A DNA stretch of 56,914 bases from Candidatus Peregrinibacteria bacterium Gr01-1014_25 (GCA_007376205.1 VMFU01000008.1:1-56914); one strand, 5' to 3'; positions 27,632-37,271 are shown, counted from the first letter of the stretch. The notes: generated by a model from the sequence alone, not told the origin. Translations and numbers: made by a program.

Positions 27632-27637
27632 TAGGAT
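27632..27637 (+). promoter_or_regulatory. -10 box TAGGAT of the cysteine-rich protein gene
   Basis: 45 nt upstream of ATG 27683, giving a leader that holds the Shine-Dalgarno-like AGAAGGGAG just before the start. Confidence 0.4.
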
Positions 27638-27682
27638 GCTGTGGCATCTACGGTGTTCTGTTGTTCTTTGTCAGAAGGGAGC

Positions 27683-28033
27683 ATGCCCGTGTTTATTCTT
27701 CTGCCCAGAGTCGAGGGGAGTGAGGCCGACAAGATTCGCGAGGGCTCCGAGCGTCGCATTTCTGAATTGCGAATGACCTGTGCGCACAGGGAGATCGGAG
27801 ACTGGTGGAATGACTGGTTGTTCATGATGCCGGTAATGACCCCGCCGCCTTACGAAATTCGGCAGTGTCGTCGCTGTGAGAGCATCGTTGCAGCACGACG
27901 TCTTTGCTACGCTTGCAATGCAGTCGTTCGTGAGGAGTCGGGACCGGATTGCGAAGACCGCATGGATGCGCTCCCCGGTTTGTGTCCCTCCTGTCAGGCG
28001 AAGCGCGATAAGGCTGCGGGCGAAGGCACGTAA
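27683..28033 (+). CDS. Cysteine-rich, possibly zinc-binding hypothetical protein
   Basis: 116 aa from ATG 27683. The second half carries CRRC (62-65 region), CYAC and CPSC pairs plus single cysteines, spaced like two zinc ribbons. The N-terminal half holds two tryptophan-rich helices (IGDWWNDWLFMMP). No family recognised. A purine-rich AGAAGGGAG lies 3-11 nt before the ATG, so this gene appears to use a ribosome-binding site. A strong terminator follows. Confidence 0.6.
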   Translation: MPVFILLPRVEGSEADKIREGSERRISELRMTCAHREIGDWWNDWLFMMPVMTPPPYEIRQCRRCESIVAARRLCYACNAVVREESGPDCEDRMDALPGLCPSCQAKRDKAAGEGT

Positions 28034-28051
28034 GTGTAGATGCACCTTCAC

Positions 28052-28071
28052 GCTCCTGCGAAGGCAGGAGC
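28052..28071 (+). terminator. Intrinsic terminator
   Basis: GCTCCTGC / GCAGGAGC with a GAAG tetraloop, followed by ATTTTTGG. It is 18 nt after the stop of the cysteine-rich protein gene and just before the convergent ftsK end. Confidence 0.88.
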
Positions 28072-28086
28072 ATTTTTGGTGTTGCG

Positions 28087-30342
28087 TCACCCCGCCATGT
28101 CTTCATCCGCCGACCCGACGGGCGCTGCGGATTGCATGTAGATCTTGCGCGGCTTCGCCCCTTCGGCCGGACCGATCAGTCCCTTCTCCTCCATGATGTC
28201 GAGCAACTTGGCGGCGCGGGCGTAGCCGACCTGCAGCCGGCGTTGCAGGAGACTGGCCGAGGCTTTGCCCGCTTCCCGTACGACTTTCACCGCTTCGAAG
28301 AAGAGATCGTCGCCGCCGTTGTCATCCGCTTCCAGATCGATGTGGGCCGGAACCCCGTTGCCGCCGGATTCCTCGCCATCGTCGGACTCTTCGGCATCCT
28401 CCGCCAGCCCGATCTGTTCCGTGATTTTCCCGCCGCCGGCGATCTTCACGGCGTTGATGACGCGCTCCGTTTCCTTCGTGGAAATGAAGATGCCCTGGAT
28501 GCGGACGGGCTTCGGCGTCGACGCGGTCATGTAGAGCATGTCACCCTTGCCGAGGAGGTCCTCCGCGCCGATGCCGTCCAGGATCGTGCGGCTGTCGACC
28601 GAGCTCACCACGCGGAACGCGATGCGCGTCGGGATATTCGCCTTGATGAGTCCCGTGATGACGTCGACGCTGGGACGTTGCGTGGCGATGATCAGGTGCA
28701 TGCCCGTCGCGCGCGCCATCTGCGCGATGCGGACGATCATCGTCTCGGTGTCGCGACGGTACTGCCGCATCATGAGGTCGGCCAGTTCGTCGATGACGAT
28801 GACGATCCGCGGGAGCAGCGTGGAATCATCGGTCTGCTTCTCGTTGTACTCGTCGATGTTGCGCACGCCGTTTTCGGAGAAGCGGTGGAGCCGACGGCCC
28901 ATTTCCGCCACGGCCCAGCGCAGCGCCTGCAGCGCCTTGTCGGCGTCGGTAATCACCGGCGTGAGGAGGTGGGGGATGCCGTTGTAGGGCATCAGCTCGA
29001 CGCGCTTGGGGTCGACGAGGATGAACTTCAGGTCGTCCGGCGCGTTCTGATAGAGCAGCGCGGAGAGGAAGACGTTCATGCAGACGGATTTGCCCGAGCC
29101 CGTGGCACCGGCGATGAGCAGGTGCGGCATGTCGCCAAGGCTTGCGACGACGGCTTCGCCGGAGACGTCGCGGCCGAGGGGGAATGCGAGCGACGAGGAA
29201 TCCTTCCGGAATTGCGGGCTCTCGAGGATTTCGCGCAGGTGCACCATGGTGCGGATTTCGTTGGGCATCTCGATGCCGACGAGGGACTTGCCGGGGATCG
29301 GCGCTTCGATGCGCAGACTCTGCGCCGCGAGCGTAAGGGAGAGGTCGTCCTTCAGGCTGGCGATCTTGCTCAACTTCACACCCTCGGCCGGTTGCAGCGT
29401 GAACTGCGTGACGGTCGGGCCCGGGCGCGCGTCGCGGACGGTCACGTCGATCCCGAACTCCGCCAGCTTTTCCTCGATGAGCTTGGCCTGCACCTTGAGT
29501 TGTTCGTCGTCGACCGTCAGCTGGCTGTGGGCGGCATCGAGCAGCTCGAGCGACGGGAAGGTCCACTCCTCGTAGCGCGTGTCCTTCATCTCCAGGACGC
29601 CCGCGCGTCGCAACTTTTCCTTCACGGCCTTCTGCGCCTCCTTCTTCATCAGGCTCTGGGCCAGCGACGCTTTTTCTTCGTTTGCCTTGGCGAACGCCGG
29701 ACGGACGATATTCAACTCGGGCGCTTCCCGATCGTCTTCCACCAAATCCGCATCCTCGTCCGCGATCGCATCGTCCGCCGCGGATTCGTCGAGGTCTTCG
29801 ACGGAGATGGCGTCCTCTTTCTTGCGGCGTGTGGCGCGAGACGGAGCGAGCCAGGAGCGGAGAAGGTCGACGAGCGCGGCGACATTCGCCTCGAACGCGA
29901 GCACGATGCCGATGATAAAACTGGCGCCCAGCACCGCGAAGCCAACCGCGCGGCTGGCCACCAGATGGAACGGCGCGCTCATCAGGAAGCCGATCGCTCC
30001 CGCGAGCTCGTTGCGACGCGGGCCGATCTCTTCGAGCGGCGCGCCGACGTGCATGAGTCCGAGGAACGAGAAGAGCATGATGAGCAGCCCGACCGACCGC
30101 TTGATCTGCATGCGGCTGGTGCTGGTAACCAGATGGAGGATGCCCGAGGCGAAGAGGAACGCCGGGAACAGCGATCCCCAACGGCCGAAGAGGAACACGA
30201 GGCCGCGGTGCACCTGCTCTCCGACAATGCCCGCCTCGTTCCGCAGAGCGAGGAAGAGGAGAACGGCGGCCGTCACCTGCACCACGCCGCTGATGGACCG
30301 GCGCGTTTCCTCGGGCATCTGCCGGGTCCGCCGCCGTGCCAC
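28087..30342 (-). CDS. ftsK: FtsK/SpoIIIE-type DNA translocase
   Basis: 751 aa from GTG 30342; ATG 30318 is an alternative. Four hydrophobic segments in the first 170 residues form the membrane anchor. A short acidic linker follows, then the motor: LIAGATGSGKSVCMN (Walker A, about 404-418), ILVDPKRVELMPYN, and IVIDELADLM (Walker B). The C-terminal winged-helix gamma domain (about 685-740: ASASLLQRRLQVGYARAAKLLD) reads orientation sequences such as KOPS. It moves chromosomes through the division septum. The open frame extends upstream to 30474 but crosses the next gene's promoter region. Confidence 0.95.
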   Translation of the reverse strand: MARRRTRQMPEETRRSISGVVQVTAAVLLFLALRNEAGIVGEQVHRGLVFLFGRWGSLFPAFLFASGILHLVTSTSRMQIKRSVGLLIMLFSFLGLMHVGAPLEEIGPRRNELAGAIGFLMSAPFHLVASRAVGFAVLGASFIIGIVLAFEANVAALVDLLRSWLAPSRATRRKKEDAISVEDLDESAADDAIADEDADLVEDDREAPELNIVRPAFAKANEEKASLAQSLMKKEAQKAVKEKLRRAGVLEMKDTRYEEWTFPSLELLDAAHSQLTVDDEQLKVQAKLIEEKLAEFGIDVTVRDARPGPTVTQFTLQPAEGVKLSKIASLKDDLSLTLAAQSLRIEAPIPGKSLVGIEMPNEIRTMVHLREILESPQFRKDSSSLAFPLGRDVSGEAVVASLGDMPHLLIAGATGSGKSVCMNVFLSALLYQNAPDDLKFILVDPKRVELMPYNGIPHLLTPVITDADKALQALRWAVAEMGRRLHRFSENGVRNIDEYNEKQTDDSTLLPRIVIVIDELADLMMRQYRRDTETMIVRIAQMARATGMHLIIATQRPSVDVITGLIKANIPTRIAFRVVSSVDSRTILDGIGAEDLLGKGDMLYMTASTPKPVRIQGIFISTKETERVINAVKIAGGGKITEQIGLAEDAEESDDGEESGGNGVPAHIDLEADDNGGDDLFFEAVKVVREAGKASASLLQRRLQVGYARAAKLLDIMEEKGLIGPAEGAKPRKIYMQSAAPVGSADEDMAG

Positions 30343-30434
30343 CGTTGTCGATCGCTTGCGTGCTATGCAAGAAGTATAGGAAATAGACGAAAGAGAAGGA
30401 AGGGAGGATTCGGGTGAGAAAACGCCGAAGCTGC

Positions 30435-30440
30435 TACACT
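30435..30440 (+). promoter_or_regulatory. -10 box TACACT of the RmlD-like gene
   Basis: Ends 8 nt before GTG 30449. Confidence 0.5.
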
Positions 30441-30448
30441 CTGCTCCC

Positions 30449-31318
30449 GTGCGCGTCGTTCTCCTCGGTTCCACCGGCTATATCGGCCAGCATCTGTTGA
30501 GCATCTACCCCGATGCCCGGACGCCGCGCGTCGACATCGCCGACCCGTCCGCGGTCGCCGCGATGCTCGATGACGAACGGCCCGACGTCCTGATCAACGC
30601 CGCCGGCAAGACGGGACGCCCGAACGTCGACTGGTGCGAGCAGCACAAGGAGGAGACGCTCCGCGTGAATGTGATGGGCACCCTCGTTCTTCGCGAAGCA
30701 TGTGCCGCGCGCGGCATCTACTGGGTGCACATGAGTTCCGGCTGCATCTACGCCGGAGACGCCGGCGGCGCCGGATTCACCGAGGACGACCCGCCGAATT
30801 TCGCCGGCAGCTACTACAGCCGCACGAAAGCGTGGAGCGAGCAGATGCTCAAGGACCTTTCGTCGCCGGAAGGCGGTCGCGGCGGTATCCTGATCGTTCG
30901 GCCGAGGATGCCGTTCGACGGGACGATGCACGACCGCAACCTCATCCGCAAACTCGTCCGCTACTCCCGCGTGCTCGACGAGCCGAATTCCCTGACGTAC
31001 GTCCCTGACATGCTCCAGGCGATTCGCATCCTGGTCGAGCGGGGCGCCACCGGCATCTACAACATGGTGAACCCGGGCACGCTCTCGCCCTACGCGATTA
31101 TGGAGCGGTACCGCGACATCGTGGACCCCGGGCACGCGTTCGAGCGGCTTCCCGTCAGTCGCCTCGGCACAACTGTCACCACCGGCCGGAGCAACTGCAT
31201 ACTCTCCTGCGACAAACTTCTCCGGGAGGGCATCGCGTTGCTGCATGTGGAAGAAGCATTGGAGAGCGCTTTGCAACACATGAGGGCACATGCCGGTGTC
31301 GCGGAGGTGAGGTTGTGA
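30449..31318 (+). CDS. RmlD-like NAD(P)-dependent sugar reductase/epimerase
   Basis: 289 aa from GTG 30449. Extended SDR fold: nucleotide-binding LLGSTGYIGQHLL near 5-17, then DVLINAAGKTGRPNVDWCE, HMSSGCIYAG (catalytic Ser region) and YYSRTKAWSEQ (Tyr-xxx-Lys pair). Closest in pattern to dTDP-4-dehydrorhamnose reductase and to the C-terminal part of plant NRS/ER enzymes. It probably makes a nucleotide-activated deoxysugar for surface glycans. No other sugar genes flank it. Confidence 0.8.
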   Translation: MRVVLLGSTGYIGQHLLSIYPDARTPRVDIADPSAVAAMLDDERPDVLINAAGKTGRPNVDWCEQHKEETLRVNVMGTLVLREACAARGIYWVHMSSGCIYAGDAGGAGFTEDDPPNFAGSYYSRTKAWSEQMLKDLSSPEGGRGGILIVRPRMPFDGTMHDRNLIRKLVRYSRVLDEPNSLTYVPDMLQAIRILVERGATGIYNMVNPGTLSPYAIMERYRDIVDPGHAFERLPVSRLGTTVTTGRSNCILSCDKLLREGIALLHVEEALESALQHMRAHAGVAEVRL

Positions 31319-31370
31319 AAGAAACGGCTTCCCCGAGCGTCATAACAGTATGATGTGCCATGGGCTGGGC

Positions 31371-31398
31371 TTGTTTTTATTCCAGATAAGGTTAGAAT
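31371..31398 (+). promoter_or_regulatory. Promoter TTGTTT-N16-TAGAAT of the exporter operon
   Basis: -35 at 31371-31376, -10 at 31393-31398; the -10 ends 8 nt before ATG 31407. An 11-bp CGAGCGTCATA at 31334-31344 upstream recurs before the gene at 36461. Confidence 0.6.
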
Positions 31399-31406
31399 AA
31401 CCTCTC

Positions 31407-33170
31407 ATGTTTTCTTGGCTCTCCCGCATCGTTCACCCCGTTCGGAGCCATCCTTGGCGGTCAGTCGCTACCGGATCTGCTGCACTCATCATCCTTGGAT
31501 TTGGTTGGCGTATTTCCCAACCCTCCCAGCCCGACTACGTCACGGCCGTCGCGAGCCTCGGCTCCGTTCGCCAGACTGTCGAGGCGGTTGGCACCGTGAT
31601 ATCGGAGCGAGATCTGCAGCTGCACTTCCCGGTCTCCGGCATCGTCGAGCGCGTGCTCGTGAAAGAAGGGGATACGGTGAAAACCGGACAGACCCTCGTC
31701 GCCCTGCGCGCGGGGAATTTGTCTGCGGCGGTTGCGTCCGCGGCAGCCAGTCTGCGGTCCGCGCAGGCGCAGCTCCAGTTACTCCTTGAGGGGAATCGCC
31801 CCGAAGACATCGCCATCACCCAGGCGGAATTCGAGAACAAGCAAGCTGCGCTCGAGGCGGCTCGCGCCAGCCTGAAGACTGCCGAGGAGAGCGCGAAAAC
31901 GGCGCAGGCGGAATTGGAATCGCTGCGCCGGGAGGCGTCCGTCTCCCTTGGCGGCGACGTGGCGACCGCCGGCTCGACCGTGAGCGCCGAGCTCGTGGAA
32001 ATGCGTTCCTCGCTTGCGGTCATCGACGACGTCTTCGACGACGTCGATGTCCAGGATGTACTTCTGAAACAGGGGCCCGTCGGCTACTCGTTGATGCGTG
32101 AACGGAAACGCGTCGTCGACGCGGACGTGAACAGCCTTCTTGGCGCCGACCTGACGCCCGACGATTACGAAGCCGCGCTGCTTTTGTTGGAGGAAGCACG
32201 CACGACGGCGCTCGCCGTCGCCGACGTACTCGCGCGGTCGTACGACGTCATCATCAGCCTCCCCGAAACGGGCACCTTCGGCGTCGCCGAGCGCGAGAGT
32301 CACAAGAGCACCCTGACGACCGAGCGGAACACCATCCAGACATCGCTTGGGACGATCGAGTCCGCCTTGAGCGATCTGCGATCCGCGTCCGCGGGTTACG
32401 ACACGAAGATCGTTGCGGAAGAAACCAGTCTCATCAGTGCCAAGGGCGCCCGCGACAGGGCGTTGGCGGACGTCCGGACGTACGAAACCGCCGTACGGAT
32501 CGCCCAGGCCCAGCTCGATCTCAAGCGCGCCGGAGCGCGCCAGGCCGATATCGACGCCGCTCGCGCCCGCGTGCAATCGGCAGCGGCGGACCTGCAGCGC
32601 GCCCAGGCCCAGCTGCGCGACACGGTCCTGACGGCCCCCATCGACGGCGTCATCACCAAGGTCAACGTGAAGGCGGGCGAATCGCTCTCGACGTCGTTCC
32701 AGACCGAAGCGCCGGTGACGATGCTCGGCGCGTCGCCGTACCGCGTCGAAATGTACATCGCCGAGGTCGACATTCCCAAAGTCGCCCTGTCCCAGAGCGG
32801 GTCCATCGAACTGGACGCGTTCCGCGGCAAGCCCTTCACGCTGCGCGTGGGTGAGATCGCCCCCGTTGCCACCGACCGCGACGGCGTTCCGAAGTACCGC
32901 ATCAAGCTCGACTTCCTGACGCAGCCCCAGGGCGTCCGCGTGGGCATGACGGGAGATGCCGAAATTCTGACCGCGACGCGCAGCGGCGTTGTCAGCGTTC
33001 CCCTCCGTGCCGTCCTGGAGTATCCCGACGGCAGCCGCTACGTCCGGGTGCTCGACGATGACGAAATGGTGGAGCGTCCGGTGACGATCGGCCTGGACGG
33101 CGAGAGCGGCGCGGTGGAGGTGACGGGCGTCGGATCCGGCGAAACGATCGTCGTGCTCATCCGAGAATGA
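31407..33170 (+). CDS. MacA-type membrane fusion protein of an ABC exporter
   Basis: 587 aa. One N-terminal membrane helix (about 20-36), a biotinyl-lipoyl-like half (LHFPVSGIVERVLVKEGDTVKTGQTLVAL), a long helical hairpin (about 105-430, longer than the about 370-aa MacA family norm), the second lipoyl half (LTAPIDGVITKVNVKAGESL) and a beta-barrel domain. It links the permeases to the outside. First gene of a four-gene operon; its stop overlaps the ATPase start (ATGA). The enlarged helical region suggests spanning a thick envelope or binding another partner. Confidence 0.88.
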   Translation: MFSWLSRIVHPVRSHPWRSVATGSAALIILGFGWRISQPSQPDYVTAVASLGSVRQTVEAVGTVISERDLQLHFPVSGIVERVLVKEGDTVKTGQTLVALRAGNLSAAVASAAASLRSAQAQLQLLLEGNRPEDIAITQAEFENKQAALEAARASLKTAEESAKTAQAELESLRREASVSLGGDVATAGSTVSAELVEMRSSLAVIDDVFDDVDVQDVLLKQGPVGYSLMRERKRVVDADVNSLLGADLTPDDYEAALLLLEEARTTALAVADVLARSYDVIISLPETGTFGVAERESHKSTLTTERNTIQTSLGTIESALSDLRSASAGYDTKIVAEETSLISAKGARDRALADVRTYETAVRIAQAQLDLKRAGARQADIDAARARVQSAAADLQRAQAQLRDTVLTAPIDGVITKVNVKAGESLSTSFQTEAPVTMLGASPYRVEMYIAEVDIPKVALSQSGSIELDAFRGKPFTLRVGEIAPVATDRDGVPKYRIKLDFLTQPQGVRVGMTGDAEILTATRSGVVSVPLRAVLEYPDGSRYVRVLDDDEMVERPVTIGLDGESGAVEVTGVGSGETIVVLIRE

Positions 33171-33904
33171 CCGCCATGACTCCGCCCCTGCTCGAAACAC
33201 GCTCGCTCGGCAAAATCTACCTCAACGACGATGTCGAGACGCCGGTCCTCTTCGATGTTTCGCTGGCGATCACCAAGGGCGAATTCGTGGCGATCATGGG
33301 TCCGTCGGGATCGGGAAAATCGACGTTGATGCACATCCTCGGATTCCTCGATACGCACACGAGCGGCGATTTCTTGTTCCAGGGTGAGCAGACGCAGGCG
33401 TTCGACGACGACGCGCTCGCCCGCATCCGCGCCACGCGCGTGAGTTTCGTGTTCCAGGCGTTCAACCTCCTTCCGCGGACGACGGTGTTCGACAACGTGC
33501 TCCTGCCGCTGCTCTACCATCCCACCATTCCGACGTCCGAGCGCGAGGCGCGAACGAACAAAGCGATCGCCGCCGTCGGGCTCACCGACCGCGCGACGTT
33601 CTTCAGCAGCCAGCTCTCGGGCGGACAGAAACAGCGCGTCGCCATAGCGCGCGCCCTGGTCACCGATCCGGAAGTCATCTTCGCCGACGAACCGACGGGC
33701 AACCTCGACTCCGCATCGGGCGCCGCCGTGATGGAGGCGCTGCAGAAGCTGAACGATGCGGGCCACACGATCATTCTGGTCACACACGAGAGCGAGACCG
33801 CCGCCCACGCCAAGCGCATCATCCGCCTGCACGACGGGCGCGTCGTCGAGGACACCACATCATTCAAGCGTCGCGTCGCCAACGAGAACACCAAACTGAA
33901 GTAA
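33167..33904 (+). CDS. MacB-type ABC transporter ATPase
   Basis: 245 aa. Walker [10 protein letters not shown] near 45-53, signature LSGGQKQR near 146-153, Walker [13 protein letters not shown] near 166-177, and a conserved switch His in VTHESE. It belongs to the LolD/MacB/FtsE group that pairs with FtsX-like permeases and drives mechanotransmission rather than classical substrate passage. The 4-nt overlap with the upstream gene shows translational coupling. Confidence 0.93.
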   Translation: MTAMTPPLLETRSLGKIYLNDDVETPVLFDVSLAITKGEFVAIMGPSGSGKSTLMHILGFLDTHTSGDFLFQGEQTQAFDDDALARIRATRVSFVFQAFNLLPRTTVFDNVLLPLLYHPTIPTSEREARTNKAIAAVGLTDRATFFSSQLSGGQKQRVAIARALVTDPEVIFADEPTGNLDSASGAAVMEALQKLNDAGHTIILVTHESETAAHAKRIIRLHDGRVVEDTTSFKRRVANENTKLK

Positions 33905-33910
33905 CTTTTT

Positions 33911-33946
33911 GGTTTCCTCGGTCTCATCGGTTTCCTTGGTTCCCTC
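33911..33946 (+). repeat. Nine-bp tandem repeat before the first permease
   Basis: Four units GGTTTCCTC, GGTCTCATC, GGTTTCCTT, GGTTCCCTC in the 47-nt gap between the ATPase and the first permease. The period is 9 here, in contrast to the 7-bp arrays elsewhere. Confidence 0.65.
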
Positions 33947-33951
33947 ATCAT

Positions 33952-35166
33952 ATGCTTCTCTCCGACACGCTCCGTTCATCGCTTGCCGGCGTCTCCTCCA
34001 ACTGGATGCGCTCGGGACTGACGGCGCTGGGCATCGTGATCGGCGTCGGCGCCGTGGTGCTCATGACGGCGATCGGCGCGAGCATGGAACAGGTGATCCT
34101 AGGCCAGATCAGCAGCCTGGGCGCGCGCAGCATGGTGATCTTTCCCGGCCGTCAGGAGGGCGGCCCGCAGGGGGTCGGCACGGGATTCGACAGCCTGACG
34201 TTCGACGATCTCGCTGCACTGGAGCAGCTCAAGACGATCGAGACGCCCGCGCCCGTGATGTTCGTCCCCGGCGTCGTGAGCGCCGAGACCGAGGAGGATG
34301 CGGCCCGGGTGATGGGCGTCATTCCGCCCTTCTTCGAAAATCAGAATATCGACGTTGCGCGTGGAAGATTGATCGAATACGCGGATGAAGAGGCGGCTTT
34401 GTTCGTGGCCGTCCTCGGACCCGATACGGCGCGCAACCTCTTCGGCGACCGCGACCCCATCGGCAAGCGCGTGAAGATCGGCGATCACTTCTACTCCGTC
34501 ATCGGCGTGATGCAGGCCCGCGGATCCCAGTTCTTCCAGAATTTCGACAGCCGCGTCTTTGTCCCGTTTTCCACCGCGCGGCAGGTGACGGGACAGAAGT
34601 ACCTGAACTTCGTCACGATGCGTTCGCTCGTCGAGCCATCGCTCGCGCTCGAGGACGTACAATCGCTGCTCCGGCAACGTCATGACATCGCCGAGAGCGC
34701 CGATGACGATTTCACGGTGCGTTCCGCGGATCAGGCGAATGAGATCCTCGGCGGTGTCTCTCTGGGCCTCACGGCCTTCATCACGATGATCGCCGCCATA
34801 TCCCTGGTCGTGGGCGGCATCGGCATCATGAACATCATGATCGTCTCGGTGACCGAACGCACGCGCGAGATCGGCCTGCGCAAAGCCGTCGGCGCGCGCC
34901 AGCGTGACATCCTGCTGCAATTCCTGCTCGAGGCCGTCGCCCTCACGCTCGTCGGCGCCGTCACGGGCGCCCTGGTGGGCGTGCTCCTCGCGGGCGTGAT
35001 TTCGCTCATTGTTCCCATGTTCCTGGAGAGCTACCACTTCGCGCTCTCGCTGCCCGCGATCGCGATCAGCCTCGTCGTCGCGGCGTTCACGGGGATCGCC
35101 TTCGGGTACTCACCGGCGCGGACGGCGGCCAAGCTCCATCCCATCGACGCCCTGCGCTATGAATAG
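33952..35166 (+). CDS. FtsX/MacB-type ABC permease, first copy
   Basis: 404 aa. One N-terminal membrane helix (about 21-43), a large extracytoplasmic MacB_PCD domain (about 50-270), then three C-terminal helices with the conserved [20 protein letters not shown] coupling segment near 300 and a final LRYE. It exports or extracts a substrate with the neighbouring ATPase. It overlaps the next gene by 8 nt. The two permeases may form a heterodimer. Confidence 0.9.
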   Translation: MLLSDTLRSSLAGVSSNWMRSGLTALGIVIGVGAVVLMTAIGASMEQVILGQISSLGARSMVIFPGRQEGGPQGVGTGFDSLTFDDLAALEQLKTIETPAPVMFVPGVVSAETEEDAARVMGVIPPFFENQNIDVARGRLIEYADEEAALFVAVLGPDTARNLFGDRDPIGKRVKIGDHFYSVIGVMQARGSQFFQNFDSRVFVPFSTARQVTGQKYLNFVTMRSLVEPSLALEDVQSLLRQRHDIAESADDDFTVRSADQANEILGGVSLGLTAFITMIAAISLVVGGIGIMNIMIVSVTERTREIGLRKAVGARQRDILLQFLLEAVALTLVGAVTGALVGVLLAGVISLIVPMFLESYHFALSLPAIAISLVVAAFTGIAFGYSPARTAAKLHPIDALRYE

Positions 35167-36373
35167 CAATGACCTGCTACGAACGGCACTCCGCGGACTA
35201 CGCACCAACCGCGCGCGCGCGGCGATGACGATGCTGGGCATCGTGATCGGCGTCGCATCGGTGGCTCTGATGCTGTCGCTCGGTCGCAGTTTCCAGTCCT
35301 ACATCCTCACGCAGATCGATCGGTTCGGGACGAACACCATCGACATCTTCCCCGTCGGTCTCGAGAAGTTCGGCGGCAATCTCGACAGTTTGACGCTGGA
35401 CGACGCACGCGCCGTCGCGCGGCTCTCCACCGTGCGGTCCGTCGCGCCCGTCATCGTCGTCGGCAAGCCGGTGCGCTTCGAGGATGAAGAACGTTCCCCG
35501 ATGGTGATGGGCACGACGCGGGAGATCTTCGGCAATTACGGATTGGAGCTGGAGGCGGGACGCCTCCTCGATGCGCACGATGACGACAGCACGCGCTTCG
35601 TTACGGTCCTCGCGGCGGATACTGCGCGGGAGCTTTTCGGCGACATCGACCCCGTCGGGCGCCGTGTCGACATCGGCGGATTCTCTTTCACGGTCGTCGG
35701 CGTGCTCAAGGGCATGGGATCGCTGCTGCTCCAGGACCTCGATTCCATGGTCTACGTTCCATTTAACGTGGCGCGCTCCATCACCGCGCAGAAACACGTG
35801 ACGTACATCACGCTGAAAGCCGCGGCCGATCCGCAGCTGGCGAAGCAGGACATCCTCTCGCTCCTGCGGCAGCGCCACCGCATTCGGAATCCCGAGAACG
35901 ACCCGGACAAGGACGACGTCATCGTGCGCTCCGCGGAGCAGGTGACGAGCATCGTCCAGTCCGTCACGCTCGGCCTGACGGTCTTCCTGGGCCTCGTCGC
36001 CGCCATCTCTCTGATTGTCGGCGGCATCGGCATCATGAATATCATGCTGGCGTCCGTCACCGAGCGCACGCGAGAGATCGGGCTGCGCAAAGCCGTCGGC
36101 GCGCGGCACAGGGACATCCTGTGGCAATTTCTCTGCGAGGCGGTTTCCCTCACGGCGTTCGGCGGGGCGGTGGGCCTGCTGTTTGGGACGGGTATGGGAT
36201 GGATGCTGACGCGGGTGGCCTCGCGCTTCCTGGGCGAGGTGCCGTTCGCGCTCTCGCCGGTCGGCGCAATTCTCGCTCTGGTCATGGCCGCGGGCACGGG
36301 GCTGGTGTTCGGCGTGTTCCCCGCGCGCAAGGCGGCGCGCTTGAGCCCCATGGAGGCGCTGCGGTATGAGTGA
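35159..36373 (+). CDS. FtsX/MacB-type ABC permease, second copy
   Basis: 404 aa from ATG 35159. The frame runs on upstream inside the first permease, but the ATG overlapping its stop and the start [21 protein letters not shown] match the family. Same layout as the first permease (coupling segment [20 protein letters not shown], final LRYE), clearly a tandem paralogue. Two permeases with one ATPase imply a heterodimeric exporter. Substrate unknown; macrolide export is only the name of the family. Confidence 0.9.
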   Translation: MNSNDLLRTALRGLRTNRARAAMTMLGIVIGVASVALMLSLGRSFQSYILTQIDRFGTNTIDIFPVGLEKFGGNLDSLTLDDARAVARLSTVRSVAPVIVVGKPVRFEDEERSPMVMGTTREIFGNYGLELEAGRLLDAHDDDSTRFVTVLAADTARELFGDIDPVGRRVDIGGFSFTVVGVLKGMGSLLLQDLDSMVYVPFNVARSITAQKHVTYITLKAAADPQLAKQDILSLLRQRHRIRNPENDPDKDDVIVRSAEQVTSIVQSVTLGLTVFLGLVAAISLIVGGIGIMNIMLASVTERTREIGLRKAVGARHRDILWQFLCEAVSLTAFGGAVGLLFGTGMGWMLTRVASRFLGEVPFALSPVGAILALVMAAGTGLVFGVFPARKAARLSPMEALRYE

Positions 36374-36460
36374 CTGTTTCCCTTTTTTGTAAGATTTTCC
36401 CCCGTCGAGCGTCATAGGGAGTATCGCAGCCATCGTGCGTTTTCCTTCCCCCCTCTCCCT

Positions 36461-36961
36461 ATGCGCAGGATTCTCCTTCCCTTGATATCGGGTGTCATGA
36501 GCATGAGCATGCTCGCTCCCATGCCGGCGCTTGCCATGTCCCTCAACAGCCAAGGCCATTTCGGGTTTGGTTGGGGACGCGGCGACGACGAACGCCATGT
36601 CCGCGTCGATGATGATGCGGATGTCGAAACGCACACCGTCGATATCGCGTGCATGCAGAGAGCCGTGGATGCCCGCGAGGTGTCGGTTCGCACGGCAACG
36701 ACTGTGTACATCAGCGCGTGGCTCGCCGCGCTCGACGCGCGCGCGGCAGCGCTCCATGCCGCCTGGGGCATGACGGACCGCGAGGCCCGTCGCAATGCCA
36801 TCGTGAAGGCATGGATGGATTACAAGAACGCCAAGCGTTCCGCCGAGAAGACGTTCCGCGAGTCCAAGCGCACCGCCTGGCAGACGTTCCGGACAGCGGC
36901 GAAGCAGTGTGGTGGAGGCGCGGAGATGGACATGGGCATGTCCATTGATGCCAAGCTGTAG
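36461..36961 (+). CDS. Exported helical protein of a CPR-type family
   Basis: 166 aa. Signal peptide at 1-25 (cut after ALA). The mature part has IACMQRAVDAREVSV, then helices rich in Ala, Arg and Lys (RRNAIVKAWMDYKNAKRSAEKTFRESKR) ending with CG. Small secreted proteins with this pattern, a Cys-Met start and Ala/Lys-rich coil, are frequent in CPR genomes; function unknown. The two cysteines (about 65 and 147) could pair. A good terminator follows. Confidence 0.65.
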   Translation: MRRILLPLISGVMSMSMLAPMPALAMSLNSQGHFGFGWGRGDDERHVRVDDDADVETHTVDIACMQRAVDAREVSVRTATTVYISAWLAALDARAAALHAAWGMTDREARRNAIVKAWMDYKNAKRSAEKTFRESKRTAWQTFRTAAKQCGGGAEMDMGMSIDAKL

Positions 36962-37005
36962 GAAGACGAGCCAAGAGCGTCATCGGCGAGTCCGTGGCCA
37001 AGCAG

Positions 37006-37029
37006 AAGGCCGCCCCGCGGGGCGGCCTT
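37006..37029 (+). terminator. Intrinsic terminator
   Basis: An 11-bp perfect stem, AAGGCCGCCCC / GGGGCGGCCTT, with a 2-nt loop. The T tract is short, but the stem is very stable and lies 45 nt after the stop at 36961. Confidence 0.75.
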
Positions 37030-37091
37030 TGGCTGTGGATGACGTCGGTGAAAATCCCTATGCTATCAGCGCGGGCGAGCCACACTGCTGT

Positions 37092-37097
37092 TACACT
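37092..37097 (+). promoter_or_regulatory. -10 box TACACT of the tRNA-Tyr gene
   Basis: Ends 30 nt before the mature tRNA 5' end. No clear -35 box. Confidence 0.4.
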
Positions 37098-37127
37098 TCC
37101 CGTGTGTTCCTTCGAAAGCTTTTGATT

Positions 37128-37214
37128 GGGTCGGTCGCATAGCGGCAATTGCACGTGGCTGTAGACCACGCGTCCTTACGGACTACGGGGGTTCGAGTCC
37201 CTCCCGGCCCACCA
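37128..37214 (+). tRNA. tRNA-Tyr (anticodon GUA)
   Basis: Acceptor GGGTCGG pairs with CCGGCCC with one G-U. The anticodon loop CTGTAGA sits in a GTGGC/ACCAC-type stem. The long variable arm (about 37171-37184, CGTCC..GGAC) is typical of bacterial tRNA-Tyr. The T arm is GGGGGTTCGAGTCCCTC. The discriminator is A, and the CCA end is encoded (37212-37214). Long open frames across it (GGTRTPV-type peptides) are the usual artefact of reading tRNA genes antisense. Confidence 0.93.
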
Positions 37215-37271
37215 TCCGGCTTCGTTCCATGCTGATGGAACTTCGCCGGGATTTTGGTCTGGGTGCATGAT

